From a virus: 48,004 nucleotides of DNA. The translations under genes were made by a program, and so were the position numbers. Position 1 is the stretch's first letter; each line of letters opens with the position of its first letter. The stretch is taken from the IMG/VR virus record IMGVR_UViG_3300046005_002099, positions 1 through 48,004 of that record. One strand, written 5' to 3'. Positions 30,091-39,473 of the stretch are shown one piece after another. Below the pieces are notes generated by a model. It was given only the letters and a program-made list of their open reading frames with translations. It did no database searches and had not been told where the DNA came from.

Positions 30091-31017
30091 ATGAAAACAC
30101 AAAATCAAATCCTCCATTTCTTAGCTGACTTCCAGCTTTCAAAACCTACAACCACAGGTGAGCGCACCTTTAGCGGTGTTGCCTATGCTGGTGGTGTTAT
30201 TACTGACCATTCATGGTTTAACGCGGTTGCCTTTGATTTATCAACCACCACCGCAGAAGCACCACTCCCATTGCTATTCAATCATCACGGCTCGCCCATT
30301 GGCGTAATCGAAACCGTGTCAATCGGCACACAAATCGAAATTGCGGGGCGTTTATTCGCTGACATTGACGACGTTGCCAAAGACATTGCAGCCAAGGCAG
30401 ACCGTGGCATCAAGTGGCAGCTGTCGGTCGGCATCTTTCCCGCATCAACTGAAAACCTCAACGGAACACAAACCCACAGCATCAATGGGCAATCGTACAC
30501 AGGCGAACTCGCCCTTTTGAAAAACAATCGCATAAGAGAGGTGTCGTTTGTCACGATGGGTGCTGACGACAAAACCTCTGCCACCGTCTTTAATTCTCAA
30601 CCCAAACTACCACCAAAGGATTCAAAAATGGCATTAACCCCCGAACAAATTACTGCATTGCAAGACGAAAACAAGGCGTTAAAAAAACAATGCGCTGATA
30701 TGAAAACCCAGCTCGATGAACTGCAAGCGGAAACAAAAAAAGCCGTGAAATTCGCTCGTGAATCAGAGATTAAATCGTTGTTCACCGCATTAGGTCGTGA
30801 ATACAGCGAATTGACTGCTGCACCGTATTTAAGTTTTAACGCAGAGCAATTCAAAACCATTTCTGCCGATTTAATCGCGCAAAAAGGTGAACAAAAACCC
30901 AACCTGCCCGCGCATTTATTCGGCACACAAGCCGCTGACGGCGCAGAAAAAACCACCGAGCCAGCGATTAACACGTCGGCAATTTACCACCAAATGAACG
31001 CAAGAGGTTCTAACTAA
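30091..31017 (+). CDS. Prohead protease with C-terminal scaffold domain
   Basis: 308 residues. The protease part (about 1-170) shows LLFNHHGSPIGVIE (catalytic His region), DRGIKWQLSVGIFP (catalytic Ser in the LSVG motif) and REVSFVTMGAD, a Mu gpI / HK97-type fold. Residues 180-240 form a coiled coil typical of an internal scaffold. A second start at residue 180 would make the scaffold separately. It begins the capsid operon, with a weak ribosome-binding site. Confidence 0.8.
   Translation: MKTQNQILHFLADFQLSKPTTTGERTFSGVAYAGGVITDHSWFNAVAFDLSTTTAEAPLPLLFNHHGSPIGVIETVSIGTQIEIAGRLFADIDDVAKDIAAKADRGIKWQLSVGIFPASTENLNGTQTHSINGQSYTGELALLKNNRIREVSFVTMGADDKTSATVFNSQPKLPPKDSKMALTPEQITALQDENKALKKQCADMKTQLDELQAETKKAVKFARESEIKSLFTALGREYSELTAAPYLSFNAEQFKTISADLIAQKGEQKPNLPAHLFGTQAADGAEKTTEPAINTSAIYHQMNARGSN
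30628..31017 (+). CDS. Nested in-frame scaffold protein
   Basis: 129 residues, MALTPEQITALQDENKALKK onward. AAAGGA lies 7 bases before this internal ATG, better than the signal at the full-length start. Separate translation of a scaffold from within the protease gene is known for lambda C/Nu3. The protein is a coiled coil with a C-terminal tail ending in YHQMNARGSN. Confidence 0.6.
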   Translation: MALTPEQITALQDENKALKKQCADMKTQLDELQAETKKAVKFARESEIKSLFTALGREYSELTAAPYLSFNAEQFKTISADLIAQKGEQKPNLPAHLFGTQAADGAEKTTEPAINTSAIYHQMNARGSN

Positions 31018-31379
31018 TGGCTACTAAAACAGAAGGCGTTTATGGCGCGGAGTTCTTGCTTTCGAGCGAGGAAACTTTGTCAGTTGAAAAAGTGACTTTA
31101 ATCACTGGGCAAAACTTAGTGGTTGGCACCGTGCTTGGCAAAATCACCGCGTCAGGAAAATACACGCTGCACAACAATGCGGCGACCGACGGTAGCGAAA
31201 TTGCCAGCGCGATTTTGCGAAACAGCACCGACGCGACCACCGCCGACACAGCCTGCACCGTGTTGACGCGCATTGCCGAAGTGGCTGGCGCGAAACTAAT
31301 CTTTAAAGCAGGTATCACTGCACCAAACAAAACCGCTGCGATTGTCGCTTTGGCAACTCAAAACATCATCGTGAGATAA
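31017..31379 (+). CDS. Head decoration protein (lambda gpD-like)
   Basis: 120 residues. The start overlaps the previous stop (TAATG). Matches the decoration family: an N-terminal disordered arm, then LVVGTVLGKITASGKYTLHN and DGSEIASAILRNSTDA, ending TQNIIVR. It trims and stabilises the expanded capsid. It directly precedes the major capsid gene, as in lambda. Confidence 0.85.
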   Translation: MATKTEGVYGAEFLLSSEETLSVEKVTLITGQNLVVGTVLGKITASGKYTLHNNAATDGSEIASAILRNSTDATTADTACTVLTRIAEVAGAKLIFKAGITAPNKTAAIVALATQNIIVR

Positions 31380-31382
31380 AAA

Positions 31383-32366
31383 ATGATTATTGACCCATTT
31401 AAAGCCGACGGTTTTACGCTTACAAGCCTTACCGCCGCAATTAACAACATCCCTTACACGCCAACAGTTATCGCCGAGAACGGTTTGTTTCAAAGCGCGG
31501 GTATTTCAACGCTCGACGTTACCATTGAATCTGATGGCAAAACTATCGGTTTGGTTTCGGTGCAGCCGCGTAACGCGCCGCCACAAGTCGTGCTTGGCGA
31601 TAAGCGTTTAATCCGTTCTTTCAAAGTACCGCATTTGCCTGAGCGTGCGACGATTATGGCGGATGAGGTTCAGAGCGTCCGTGCCTTTGGTAGCGAAAGC
31701 CAAGTGCAGACAATCAACACAATTCGTGATGAACGCCTTGCCAAAATGAAGCGTCAGATCGAATACACCATCGAAGCGCACCGTTTAGCAGCCATCATGG
31801 GTAGTTATTACGACGCGGCGGGGAATCAATCATCGTTATTTACTGAATTTGGCGTATCACAAACTACTGTTAGCTTTGCATTAGCTACGTCAACAACAAA
31901 AGTTCGCATAAAGGTTCAAGAAGTGATTGATGCCATCGAATTGTCATTAGACGGCTTATCGTTTAGCGGCATTAAGGTTTATTGCGGTGCGACATTTTGG
32001 AAGAACTTAATCGAACACGACGCGCTCAAATCTACCGTATTGAATTGGAACGCGGCGGCTGATTTACGCAACGACCCACGCAACCCGATTAGTTTTGGCG
32101 GTGTTTCGTTCGAGCGTTATCGAGGTACATCAGCGGTAAAAATTCCTGATAACGAAGCCTACGCTGTGCCACAAGGTGTGACGGATTTATTTATTTCGCG
32201 TTTCGCACCAGCTAACTATTGGGAAACCGTGAACACCATCGGCTTACCGTTTTACGCAAAGATTGAACCGCTCGAAATGAACAAAGGCGTGAACATCGAA
32301 GCGCAATCAAACACGTTGAACTTATGCACCCGCCCAGCGGCGGTTATCAAATTAACGGAAGCGTAA
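31383..32366 (+). CDS. Major capsid protein (lambda gpE-like)
   Basis: 327 residues, family length about 340. Visible family features: VSVQPRNAPPQVVLGDKRL, then FKVPHLPERATIMADEVQSV, RQIEYTIEAHRLAAIMGSYY, and ENEAYAVPQG-like DNEAYAVPQGVTDLFISRFA near the end. The protease, decoration and capsid set is lambda-like, in contrast to the Mu-like packaging genes upstream. Confidence 0.92.
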   Translation: MIIDPFKADGFTLTSLTAAINNIPYTPTVIAENGLFQSAGISTLDVTIESDGKTIGLVSVQPRNAPPQVVLGDKRLIRSFKVPHLPERATIMADEVQSVRAFGSESQVQTINTIRDERLAKMKRQIEYTIEAHRLAAIMGSYYDAAGNQSSLFTEFGVSQTTVSFALATSTTKVRIKVQEVIDAIELSLDGLSFSGIKVYCGATFWKNLIEHDALKSTVLNWNAAADLRNDPRNPISFGGVSFERYRGTSAVKIPDNEAYAVPQGVTDLFISRFAPANYWETVNTIGLPFYAKIEPLEMNKGVNIEAQSNTLNLCTRPAAVIKLTEA

Positions 32367-32804
32367 ATGTACTGCACCGAAGCTGATTTAATCGCTCGCG
32401 GTTGGGGTGAGGAGGTCGCAGGATTATCCGACAAGACAGGCGAAATGGGTGGTGATGTCAACGAGGCGATTTTAAATCAAGCCATCGCGGATGCCAGTGC
32501 CAAAATCGACAGCTATCTTGTCGGCTTGATTGCCATCCCCATTGCAACACCTAGTCCTTATGTTGTTCGGTGCGCGTGCGACATGACGCGGTTTTATTTG
32601 TATGACATCGGCGTTATTCCAAATGTGCGGCTGGCTTACGAGGAGGCAATTGCTTTCTTTGAGCAGGTGCATTTGCACAAGTCGTCTTTATTGGCGTTGC
32701 TTGGTGTCCCGCCGCTTGATGCACCGCCTGCTGTTGGTTTGCAAGTACCAAAGTTATCAGCCCCAGCGCAGGTATTCACCAACGATTTGTTGGACAGAAT
32801 GTAA
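32367..32804 (+). CDS. Head-tail connector (Mu gp36-like, DUF1320)
   Basis: 145 residues. MYCTEADLIARGWGEEVAGL is the DUF1320 opening, followed by IADASAKIDSYLVGLIAIPI and YVVRCACDMTRFYLYD. Directly abuts the capsid gene. It joins head and tail in Mu-like phages. Confidence 0.85.
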   Translation: MYCTEADLIARGWGEEVAGLSDKTGEMGGDVNEAILNQAIADASAKIDSYLVGLIAIPIATPSPYVVRCACDMTRFYLYDIGVIPNVRLAYEEAIAFFEQVHLHKSSLLALLGVPPLDAPPAVGLQVPKLSAPAQVFTNDLLDRM

Positions 32805-33244
32805 TGGACATTAACGATTTCGTTGAACGCTTAAAAGACGAATGTCCGTCATTGAATGACAAGGTTTATGTGGTGTCTGATTTTGACATTGAAATGCCAA
32901 CATCAATCCAACCGCCTTATGCGTTCGTTATTCAAATGCACGAAGACGGCGGCGAAATCACCAACGGCAAACTGAATCAGCGCGGTTATTCCCAAGAGAT
33001 GACGGGGCAAATCGGCGTGGTGATTGCGGTCAAAAGCGTCAAAGATTTACGCGGGGCAGAAAATAACAATTTGCTGCAAGAGATTCGCGCCGAAACCCAC
33101 GAGGCATTGCGCGGTTGGCAAGCCCCAGGCACAACGGCGCGGGTCACATTCATGGCTGGTAAAGCCACCTATTACAAAAACCTCACCACCTATTGGAGTG
33201 ACGTTTTTCAAACAAAATTCATTTTCAAAAGTAACCAATTTTAA
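32804..33244 (+). CDS. Tail terminator-like protein (Mu gp37-like, DUF1834)
   Basis: 146 residues, start overlapping the previous stop (TAATG). MDINDFVERLKDECPSLNDK, then MTGQIGVVIAVKSVKDLRGA and ETHEALRGWQAPG fit gp37-type proteins that cap the tail tube. Confidence 0.78.
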   Translation: MDINDFVERLKDECPSLNDKVYVVSDFDIEMPTSIQPPYAFVIQMHEDGGEITNGKLNQRGYSQEMTGQIGVVIAVKSVKDLRGAENNNLLQEIRAETHEALRGWQAPGTTARVTFMAGKATYYKNLTTYWSDVFQTKFIFKSNQF

Positions 33245-33261
33245 ACACCGAGGATTTACCA

Positions 33262-34026
33262 ATGGCAGCACAACAAGAAGCAATTTTATTAAAAGGCGAC
33301 GTGCTTTTTAACCGTCTTTTAAACGGCGTGTACCAAGGTTTTGTTGATTTAAACGCAGGCGCGTTATCTATCAAAATGAACTCAAAACAACTTGACGCAA
33401 TTTCAAAAGGTCGTGCCAATTACGGTATGCCACGCGCAACCGCCATCTTGCCAGAACCGTCTGATTTAACGCTTGAATTCAACAAAGCATCGCCGAAAGC
33501 ATTGGCAATGGGACTTCAAGGTTCAGTTGTGCCATTTACCCAAGCGTCAGGCGCGGCAGTTGATGAAGTGGCAACAGCAGTCAAAGGCGGCTGGATTGAT
33601 TTAGCGTTCCGCAACTTAGCGGCGACAGGTTTAGCGGTAAAAAACACCGCAGGCGCAGTCACCTACGTCAAAGACACGGATTACACGGTCGATTATGTAG
33701 CGGGACAGATTTTTGTATTGCCAACGTCAGCCATTACCGACGCGCAATCGTTGAAAGTGTCTTACACCTACAACGCGGTCACAGCGGAATCAATCAAAGG
33801 CGGCACGCAAGCGTCGGTTCGCGGCATCATTCACATGAAAGGTCAAAACGTATTCGCGGATGACGCGCAAGTCGAAATCAAAATCTGGGACGCGGTTTTA
33901 ACCTCTGAATCGGCGATTGATTGGCTGTCTGAAAAGCCGATTGACATCAAATTAAAAGGTCGCATGGTTATTCCTGAAGGCAGACCTGAACCGTTTGAGA
34001 TTTTAACCAACTTCGCAAACGCTTAA
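33262..34026 (+). CDS. Major tail tube protein
   Basis: 254 residues, GAGGA before the ATG. Beta-rich throughout, with LLKGDVLFNRLLNGVYQGFV at the N-terminus and RGIIHMKGQNVFADDAQVEI later. A B3/D3112-type (long flexible tail) tube protein. An immunoglobulin-like insertion with a YVKDTDYTVDY motif sits around residues 125-170. Confidence 0.75.
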   Translation: MAAQQEAILLKGDVLFNRLLNGVYQGFVDLNAGALSIKMNSKQLDAISKGRANYGMPRATAILPEPSDLTLEFNKASPKALAMGLQGSVVPFTQASGAAVDEVATAVKGGWIDLAFRNLAATGLAVKNTAGAVTYVKDTDYTVDYVAGQIFVLPTSAITDAQSLKVSYTYNAVTAESIKGGTQASVRGIIHMKGQNVFADDAQVEIKIWDAVLTSESAIDWLSEKPIDIKLKGRMVIPEGRPEPFEILTNFANA

Positions 34027-34028
34027 TT

Positions 34029-34403
34029 ATGCAACTGGATAATTTGACGCTTCCAGAGGACTTGATTTGGGTTGATGAGTTTGATTGGACACCGATTGAA
34101 CAATCACAATCCTATTCGATTACGGGGGCGTTGATTATCCAAAGCGGCACGAAACAAGCGGGGCGACCCATTACGCTGGCAGGTGGTAACGATTACGGCG
34201 TAATCAGTCGCGCTACTTTAAAGTCATTGAGTGCAAAGCTCGCCATTAACTCTCCAATGGTTCTAACACTCAATGATGAGCGCGTTTTTTCTGTTCTTTT
34301 CAATCACGCAAAAAATCCGATTGAAGCCAAACCGTGGATTGATTATTCAACGCCCGACGATGCGGATTTCTACACCTTAAAAATCAATTTATTGGCGGTT
34401 TAA
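34029..34403 (+). CDS. Tail protein between tube and tape measure
   Basis: 124 residues. Conserved-looking segments: IWVDEFDWTPIEQSQSYSIT, then GALIIQSGTKQAGRPITLAG. It holds the slot where many siphophages keep a frameshifted pair of tail chaperones, but no slippery sequence or second frame is visible. Similar genes occur in B3-like transposable phages as I recall. Exact role unknown. Confidence 0.6.
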   Translation: MQLDNLTLPEDLIWVDEFDWTPIEQSQSYSITGALIIQSGTKQAGRPITLAGGNDYGVISRATLKSLSAKLAINSPMVLTLNDERVFSVLFNHAKNPIEAKPWIDYSTPDDADFYTLKINLLAV

Positions 34404-34404
34404 T

Positions 34405-37400
34405 ATGGCTGATTTAATCACACGAATCATCATTAACGCCCGCGATAATGCGTCGGCAACATTAGGCTCAATTCAGGAAAATGCGGGCAAGTTAGCGACT
34501 GCATTGGCGGCATATTTCACCTTCGACACCTTCAAAGACCTGGTTAACAGCGCGGCAAAGTTTGAAAAAGAACTCGATGCGGTCGCGGCAAAAGGCGGTT
34601 ACACCTCCGAGGAAATGAAAAAACTGTCCGAGTTTGCTACCACGGTTGGTGTTGAATTTGGGCGTTCAGGAACGGAAGCGGCTCAAGGCTTGACCATTTT
34701 GGCGGGGGCGGGTTTGTCTGCGTCCGAGGCAATGAAAGCACTCCCCAGCGTTTTAGCTGTTTCGGCATCGGAATCGGTGTCGATGGAAGTTGCAGCGTCG
34801 GGCTTGGTTGCTACCGTTGGCATTATGGGCTTGAAGTTTAGCGACACAGCCCGTGTTGCCGACGTTTTAACCAAAGCCGCCAATCTTTCAGACGCTTCCG
34901 TTGTTGGATTGAACGAATCATTCAAAGGCGTGGGTTCGCAAGCGGCTGCGGCTGGTTATTCTGTGGAACAAACCGCTGCAATGCTCGATGTGCTGGCAAA
35001 GTACGCACTCAAGGGCGAAGTTGCAGGCACGGGGCTTGGTGCAACATTAACCGCATTAAACGACCCGACATCTAAAGCCCGTGTTGAGCTTTCAAAGTTG
35101 GGCATCAATACGTCCGATGTTGGCACAGCAATGGACGGCATGAAAAAGGCGGGCGTAAGTAGTGCGTCCGCCGTTTTGGCGTTTGGCGAAACAGCGAAAG
35201 CCACCGTTTTGGCGTTAATGAAAGAAGGCTCGCCAGCGTTAAAAAAGTTTGAAGAAGACCTCGTAAGCGCGGGCGGTGCATCAAAAGAAACCGCTGCAAA
35301 AATGACAGCGAATTTCGAGGGTGCAAAAGGACGAATGCTCGCTGTATTCGAGAACCTGAAAACTACCCTCGGCACGCCAATTTTAGAACCGCTAACGAAC
35401 GGGTTTAATAAGTTTTCAACATTCGTAACTGGACACGTTCCGTTGCTGGTGACAATGTTTGAAACCCTTGCAACCGTGATGGGAATCAAAGCAGTTCAGG
35501 CGGTTATTAACATGACTGCCTCGCTTTCGGGTTCTGCGGTTGCGTTTGGTGCTTCCCAACTGGCAGCGGCACGAGCGGCTTTATCAACTGATATTTTTGC
35601 TACATCAACAACCCGTGCCGCGACAGCCGTCGGGCTTTTAAGCAGAGCGATTCCTGTATTTTTAGCATTTGAAGTGGGTAAAACAGTCGGTGATTGGCTT
35701 ACCAAATTCGAGGGCTTTAGGATTGGCACGCTGAACATCACACAGGGCGTTATCGGCATGGGCATTGCCATAAAAAGCGTGTTCAACGGTGATGTTTTAA
35801 CGGCAGAAGGACGGGCGAAATACGCAGCTGAAATTGCTTTTTTAGCGAAATCCTTTGATGAGCAACGAGCCGCAGCCAGTAATGCCACGATAGAAGAACA
35901 AAAAAACAACGCTACCAAGATTGAAGGCATCAAAGGCGTAGAAGCCGAAAAGAACGCCGCCACCGCAAAAGAAGTTGAACGCTTGGCGACGGCACGCCAA
36001 CAAGCTGAACAATTCTCAGCCATAAAAATCGAAGCACTCAAAAATGAATCCGCCGCGATTGATGCCCGCTACAAATTAGCAAATGAAGCAATTGCTCAAA
36101 ACCTAAAACTCGACATCGAGGCAAATCACTCGATTGTTCAAAGTGCCGAGCAGCGTGAGAAATCAGAAACCGACCTGATTATTGCCGCCAGCGATAAGGT
36201 CATGGGTGTATTAACCGAAGCAGCCAACAACAAAAAGGTTCTAGCAAAAGCGGTTTATGACGATGCAATCGCAAAGTCTGAAGGCGATACACAAAAGCGT
36301 GCCGAGTACGAGAAGGACTACGCCAACGCAAAAAAAGAAATCGACATCGATGTTCTAAACACCTATCGCAGTACCGTTGACCAAATGACGGCGGCGGCTC
36401 AATCGCACCGCGATAAAGCTATCGGTTACGCCAAGGAAATCCTGGACGCTGAGGACAGAAAAGCAAACGGAATCCTTCAACTCGAACGCATTGGCATGAG
36501 CGACAAGGAGTTGTTTGCCAGTAAGAAAAAAGAAATCGAAACGGGAATATCGGACTACAAAAAAGCACTGGCGGAAGGCGACTTTAAAGAAGCGCAAAGA
36601 ATATCCAAAGAAAACGAAGGACTTATTTTAAGCCTGGCATCCACTGAAAAAACGCAATCAAGCGAAGTTTCAAGCCTAAAAAGAAAATACATTGACGTTA
36701 TCGGGCAAACCGAAGCGGCAACAAAAGGGCTGCAATCTGCCGAGGAGAGCCAAGCCACCGCCCTCGAAACCAACGCCAAAACCCAAATCGAAAAGATGGC
36801 GGGACTGAAAGACGAAATCGACAAAATCGACAGCGCAATCAGCAAAGACCACCTGTTGAAAATGAACGTGGATAGCAGCCAAATAACCACAATCAAAGAA
36901 AAAATAGACGAGTTAAAAGTCGATACGGTCAGCAAGCACACGGTTAATCTCGAAGCTAGCGAAGCTAAAATCTTCAAGCAGACAATTACCGCCGATACGT
37001 TTAGCAAGCACACGGTTTATAGCGACGTAGCGCAAACGCAAGACCAGTTAAATGAAATTAAAAAAGCAATCGAAACCCACCACAACGTCGTAAGTAACAC
37101 ATCGGCGGTTGCGGGCGAAATTACTGAACTCAAAAAAAACACCGAAAGCAAGCACGAAGTAAAACCTGAAAACAAAGCCGTTTCAGAAGCGATTGCCGAG
37201 AATAAAAAAGATACGAGCAGCTTGCACACAATCGGCAGCGACGCATCAAAACCGTTTGATGATATTGCACAAATAAAAACACCAACAGATAGTTTGCACA
37301 CGCTGAATGCGGATAATTCTGCGCCTTCGGCTGCTATTGCATACAACCAACAGCCTACATCAAGCGTTCACACAATTTACGTTCAAACCATTCAAACCAA

Positions 37401-39465
37401 CCAAAACGGCGGCGAAATTCAACACTTCGCTGACGGCGGAATGCCCGCGTTCACACGCCGCGCTGGTCAGTTAGGTGGTTTTGGTGGTGGTGATACCGTC
37501 CCTGCAATGCTTGAACCTGGCGAGTACATTGTCAAAAAAGAGGCGGTGCAAAAATACGGCAGCGGCTTCATGGCGAAACTAAACGCCATGCAAGTGCCGC
37601 AAAGCGAACTGCCAAAATATCAAAACGGCGGTTCAGTTGGCAAAGCAATCGGCGTTCAACATTTTGCAACAGGCGGTGAAGCCCAAGCGGGTAGTAGTTT
37701 TGGTGTTGGCGTATCGGGCGGTGGCATCAATTTAAAAATCAACGTTGATTCAACCGCCGTTGATAACGCGAGAGCGAAACTTGATGCTTTACCAAAAGAC
37801 CACCTAACGGATTTGCAGGTAAAAGTTAAGGCTGAATACGAAGGAATTATCAGTCAAAACACGGAGCGAATGCAGTTGGCGGGTGATAAAGTTGGACTCG
37901 AAAATCAAGCCTTTGCTGACATTGAATCGAAATTAAAAGGAAACTCGGAAGCGTTAAAAATTGCGCGTGAAAATCACGCTACGCGCTTACAAAAAATCTT
38001 AGACGACGACGTAAAAGGTGCGAAAGATACCGCCGACAAAATCGCTAAATCGGTAACAGATACGGCGGCTAAAATCACTGCCGATAGCAATGCGGCGACC
38101 GCTAAAAGTAACGCCGATTTAAAGTCGCTCAATGAAAAGCAGGTGTCGCAACTAGACGCTGCCGTAACTCAAAAGCTGCAACTTGACGGCGACAAGATTG
38201 GTTTAGAAAATCAAGCGTGGGCTAAAGAGGAAGCTGGCTTATCGGGCAACGCCGCTGCTTTATTAATAGCGCGAACAAACCACAACACACGCTTACAAAA
38301 CATATACAGCGCGGATATTGCCGACGCGAAATCGAAACTCGATAAACGGGTCGCAGATGCCAAGGCAGCGAGCGACAAGCGAGTCGCCGACGATAAAGCG
38401 GCGTTTGATAAATACACCTCTGAGGCAAAAGCATCTAACGAAAAGCAGGTATCGCAATTAGACGCAGCGGTCACTCAAAAGCTCCAGCTTGCGGGAGATA
38501 AAATAGCGATTGAAAACTATGCCTGGTCGAAAGAAGAAGCTAGTTTAGCTGGCAACGCAGCCGCGTTGAAAATAGCGCGTGAAAATCATAATTCACGCTT
38601 GAAAAATATCGAGGTTGGAGACGCGGCTGACGCGAAATCAAAACTAGATAAGCAGGTTGCTGACGCGAAAGCGGCGAGTGACAAGATTGAGTCAGACACA
38701 AAAGCGGCGAATGACAAACAAATCAGCGATGCCAGAGCTGCTAAAGAAACATATAAAAACCAACTCGATGCGGCTACCAACGAAAGACTCCAACTCGCTG
38801 GTGATAAAGTCGGATTAGAAAACGCAGCATGGGCAAAAGAAGAACAAGCACTGGCTGGTAACGCCGCCGCGTTAAGAATTGCCCGTGAAAACCACAATAC
38901 TCGCCTGAAAAATATCGCCGACGCTGATGCCGCTGATGCGAAAGCAAAGCTCAACAAGCAAGCCGCCGACGCGAAAGCGGCACAAGATAAGATTGCGTCA
39001 GATAGACAAGCCGCGCAAGACAAGCAAGCCGCCGACGCGAAAGCGGCTGAATCACAACGTGACAGCTTGCAAGATGAGCTTGACCAGATGAACGGCAACG
39101 CACTCGACGTTGAAAATCGTCATTTTAAAAAGCAGCAAGCGGGGCTGGGTACAAACTCCGAAGCTCAAGCACTCGCGCAACAAATCCACGCCAAAAAAGT
39201 TGCGGCAATTCAAGCAGAAAAAGCCAAAGCAGATAAAGAAAAGTCCAACGCCGCAAGTGGCAGTGAAAACTCAAGCTCAAGCGGAGCGCAATCAACGAAT
39301 CAAGCATCGCAAGCGCAATCAAGTGGCGGCGAAACCGTTTTAATCAAATTTCAATCCCCAACAGGACGCGAAGCACAAGGCAGTTTTGCCCGTGCCGACG
39401 TGGCGAGCGTTGTAGACATTCTAAAAGAAGCCGCTGCACGCGGATTGCCTCCTTCATTAAACTAA
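34405..39465 (+). CDS. Tape measure protein with tandem repeats
   Basis: 1686 residues. Sets tail length. N-terminal 300 residues match the phage-tail tape core (FEKELDAVAAKGGYTSEEMK, then SEFATTVGVEFGRSGTEAAQ and SVEQTAAMLDVLAKYALKG). A hydrophobic segment lies at about 370-450. Residues about 840-1000 hold seven short units with an H-T-V/I core (SKHTV, SLHTI, SVHTI). Near 1010-1060 is the typical GGGDTVPAMLEPGEYIVKKE motif. The C-terminal part has four copies of a 102-residue helical repeat plus a diverged fifth. The last 70 residues are Ser/Gln-rich. Confidence 0.9.
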   Translation: MADLITRIIINARDNASATLGSIQENAGKLATALAAYFTFDTFKDLVNSAAKFEKELDAVAAKGGYTSEEMKKLSEFATTVGVEFGRSGTEAAQGLTILAGAGLSASEAMKALPSVLAVSASESVSMEVAASGLVATVGIMGLKFSDTARVADVLTKAANLSDASVVGLNESFKGVGSQAAAAGYSVEQTAAMLDVLAKYALKGEVAGTGLGATLTALNDPTSKARVELSKLGINTSDVGTAMDGMKKAGVSSASAVLAFGETAKATVLALMKEGSPALKKFEEDLVSAGGASKETAAKMTANFEGAKGRMLAVFENLKTTLGTPILEPLTNGFNKFSTFVTGHVPLLVTMFETLATVMGIKAVQAVINMTASLSGSAVAFGASQLAAARAALSTDIFATSTTRAATAVGLLSRAIPVFLAFEVGKTVGDWLTKFEGFRIGTLNITQGVIGMGIAIKSVFNGDVLTAEGRAKYAAEIAFLAKSFDEQRAAASNATIEEQKNNATKIEGIKGVEAEKNAATAKEVERLATARQQAEQFSAIKIEALKNESAAIDARYKLANEAIAQNLKLDIEANHSIVQSAEQREKSETDLIIAASDKVMGVLTEAANNKKVLAKAVYDDAIAKSEGDTQKRAEYEKDYANAKKEIDIDVLNTYRSTVDQMTAAAQSHRDKAIGYAKEILDAEDRKANGILQLERIGMSDKELFASKKKEIETGISDYKKALAEGDFKEAQRISKENEGLILSLASTEKTQSSEVSSLKRKYIDVIGQTEAATKGLQSAEESQATALETNAKTQIEKMAGLKDEIDKIDSAISKDHLLKMNVDSSQITTIKEKIDELKVDTVSKHTVNLEASEAKIFKQTITADTFSKHTVYSDVAQTQDQLNEIKKAIETHHNVVSNTSAVAGEITELKKNTESKHEVKPENKAVSEAIAENKKDTSSLHTIGSDASKPFDDIAQIKTPTDSLHTLNADNSAPSAAIAYNQQPTSSVHTIYVQTIQTNQNGGEIQHFADGGMPAFTRRAGQLGGFGGGDTVPAMLEPGEYIVKKEAVQKYGSGFMAKLNAMQVPQSELPKYQNGGSVGKAIGVQHFATGGEAQAGSSFGVGVSGGGINLKINVDSTAVDNARAKLDALPKDHLTDLQVKVKAEYEGIISQNTERMQLAGDKVGLENQAFADIESKLKGNSEALKIARENHATRLQKILDDDVKGAKDTADKIAKSVTDTAAKITADSNAATAKSNADLKSLNEKQVSQLDAAVTQKLQLDGDKIGLENQAWAKEEAGLSGNAAALLIARTNHNTRLQNIYSADIADAKSKLDKRVADAKAASDKRVADDKAAFDKYTSEAKASNEKQVSQLDAAVTQKLQLAGDKIAIENYAWSKEEASLAGNAAALKIARENHNSRLKNIEVGDAADAKSKLDKQVADAKAASDKIESDTKAANDKQISDARAAKETYKNQLDAATNERLQLAGDKVGLENAAWAKEEQALAGNAAALRIARENHNTRLKNIADADAADAKAKLNKQAADAKAAQDKIASDRQAAQDKQAADAKAAESQRDSLQDELDQMNGNALDVENRHFKKQQAGLGTNSEAQALAQQIHAKKVAAIQAEKAKADKEKSNAASGSENSSSSGAQSTNQASQAQSSGGETVLIKFQSPTGREAQGSFARADVASVVDILKEAAARGLPPSLN
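37870..39093 (+). repeat. Four tandem 306-bp repeats in the tape measure gene
   Basis: The unit marker (LQLAGDKVGLEN and variants) starts at 37870, 38176, 38482 and 38788, exactly 306 bases apart each time. Each unit also carries GNAAAL-IARENHNTRL-NI, then a Lys/Ala/Asp spacer. A fifth, diverged unit follows near 39082. Copies differ at many bases, so the repeats are old enough to have drifted but have not lost a single codon in register. Confidence 0.9.
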
Positions 39466-39473
39466 AAAATACC

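Noticed and set aside
38211-39098. Long minus-strand frames across the tape measure gene
   Set aside because: They mirror the repetitive Ala/Asp/Lys codons of the real gene and lack ribosome-binding sites.
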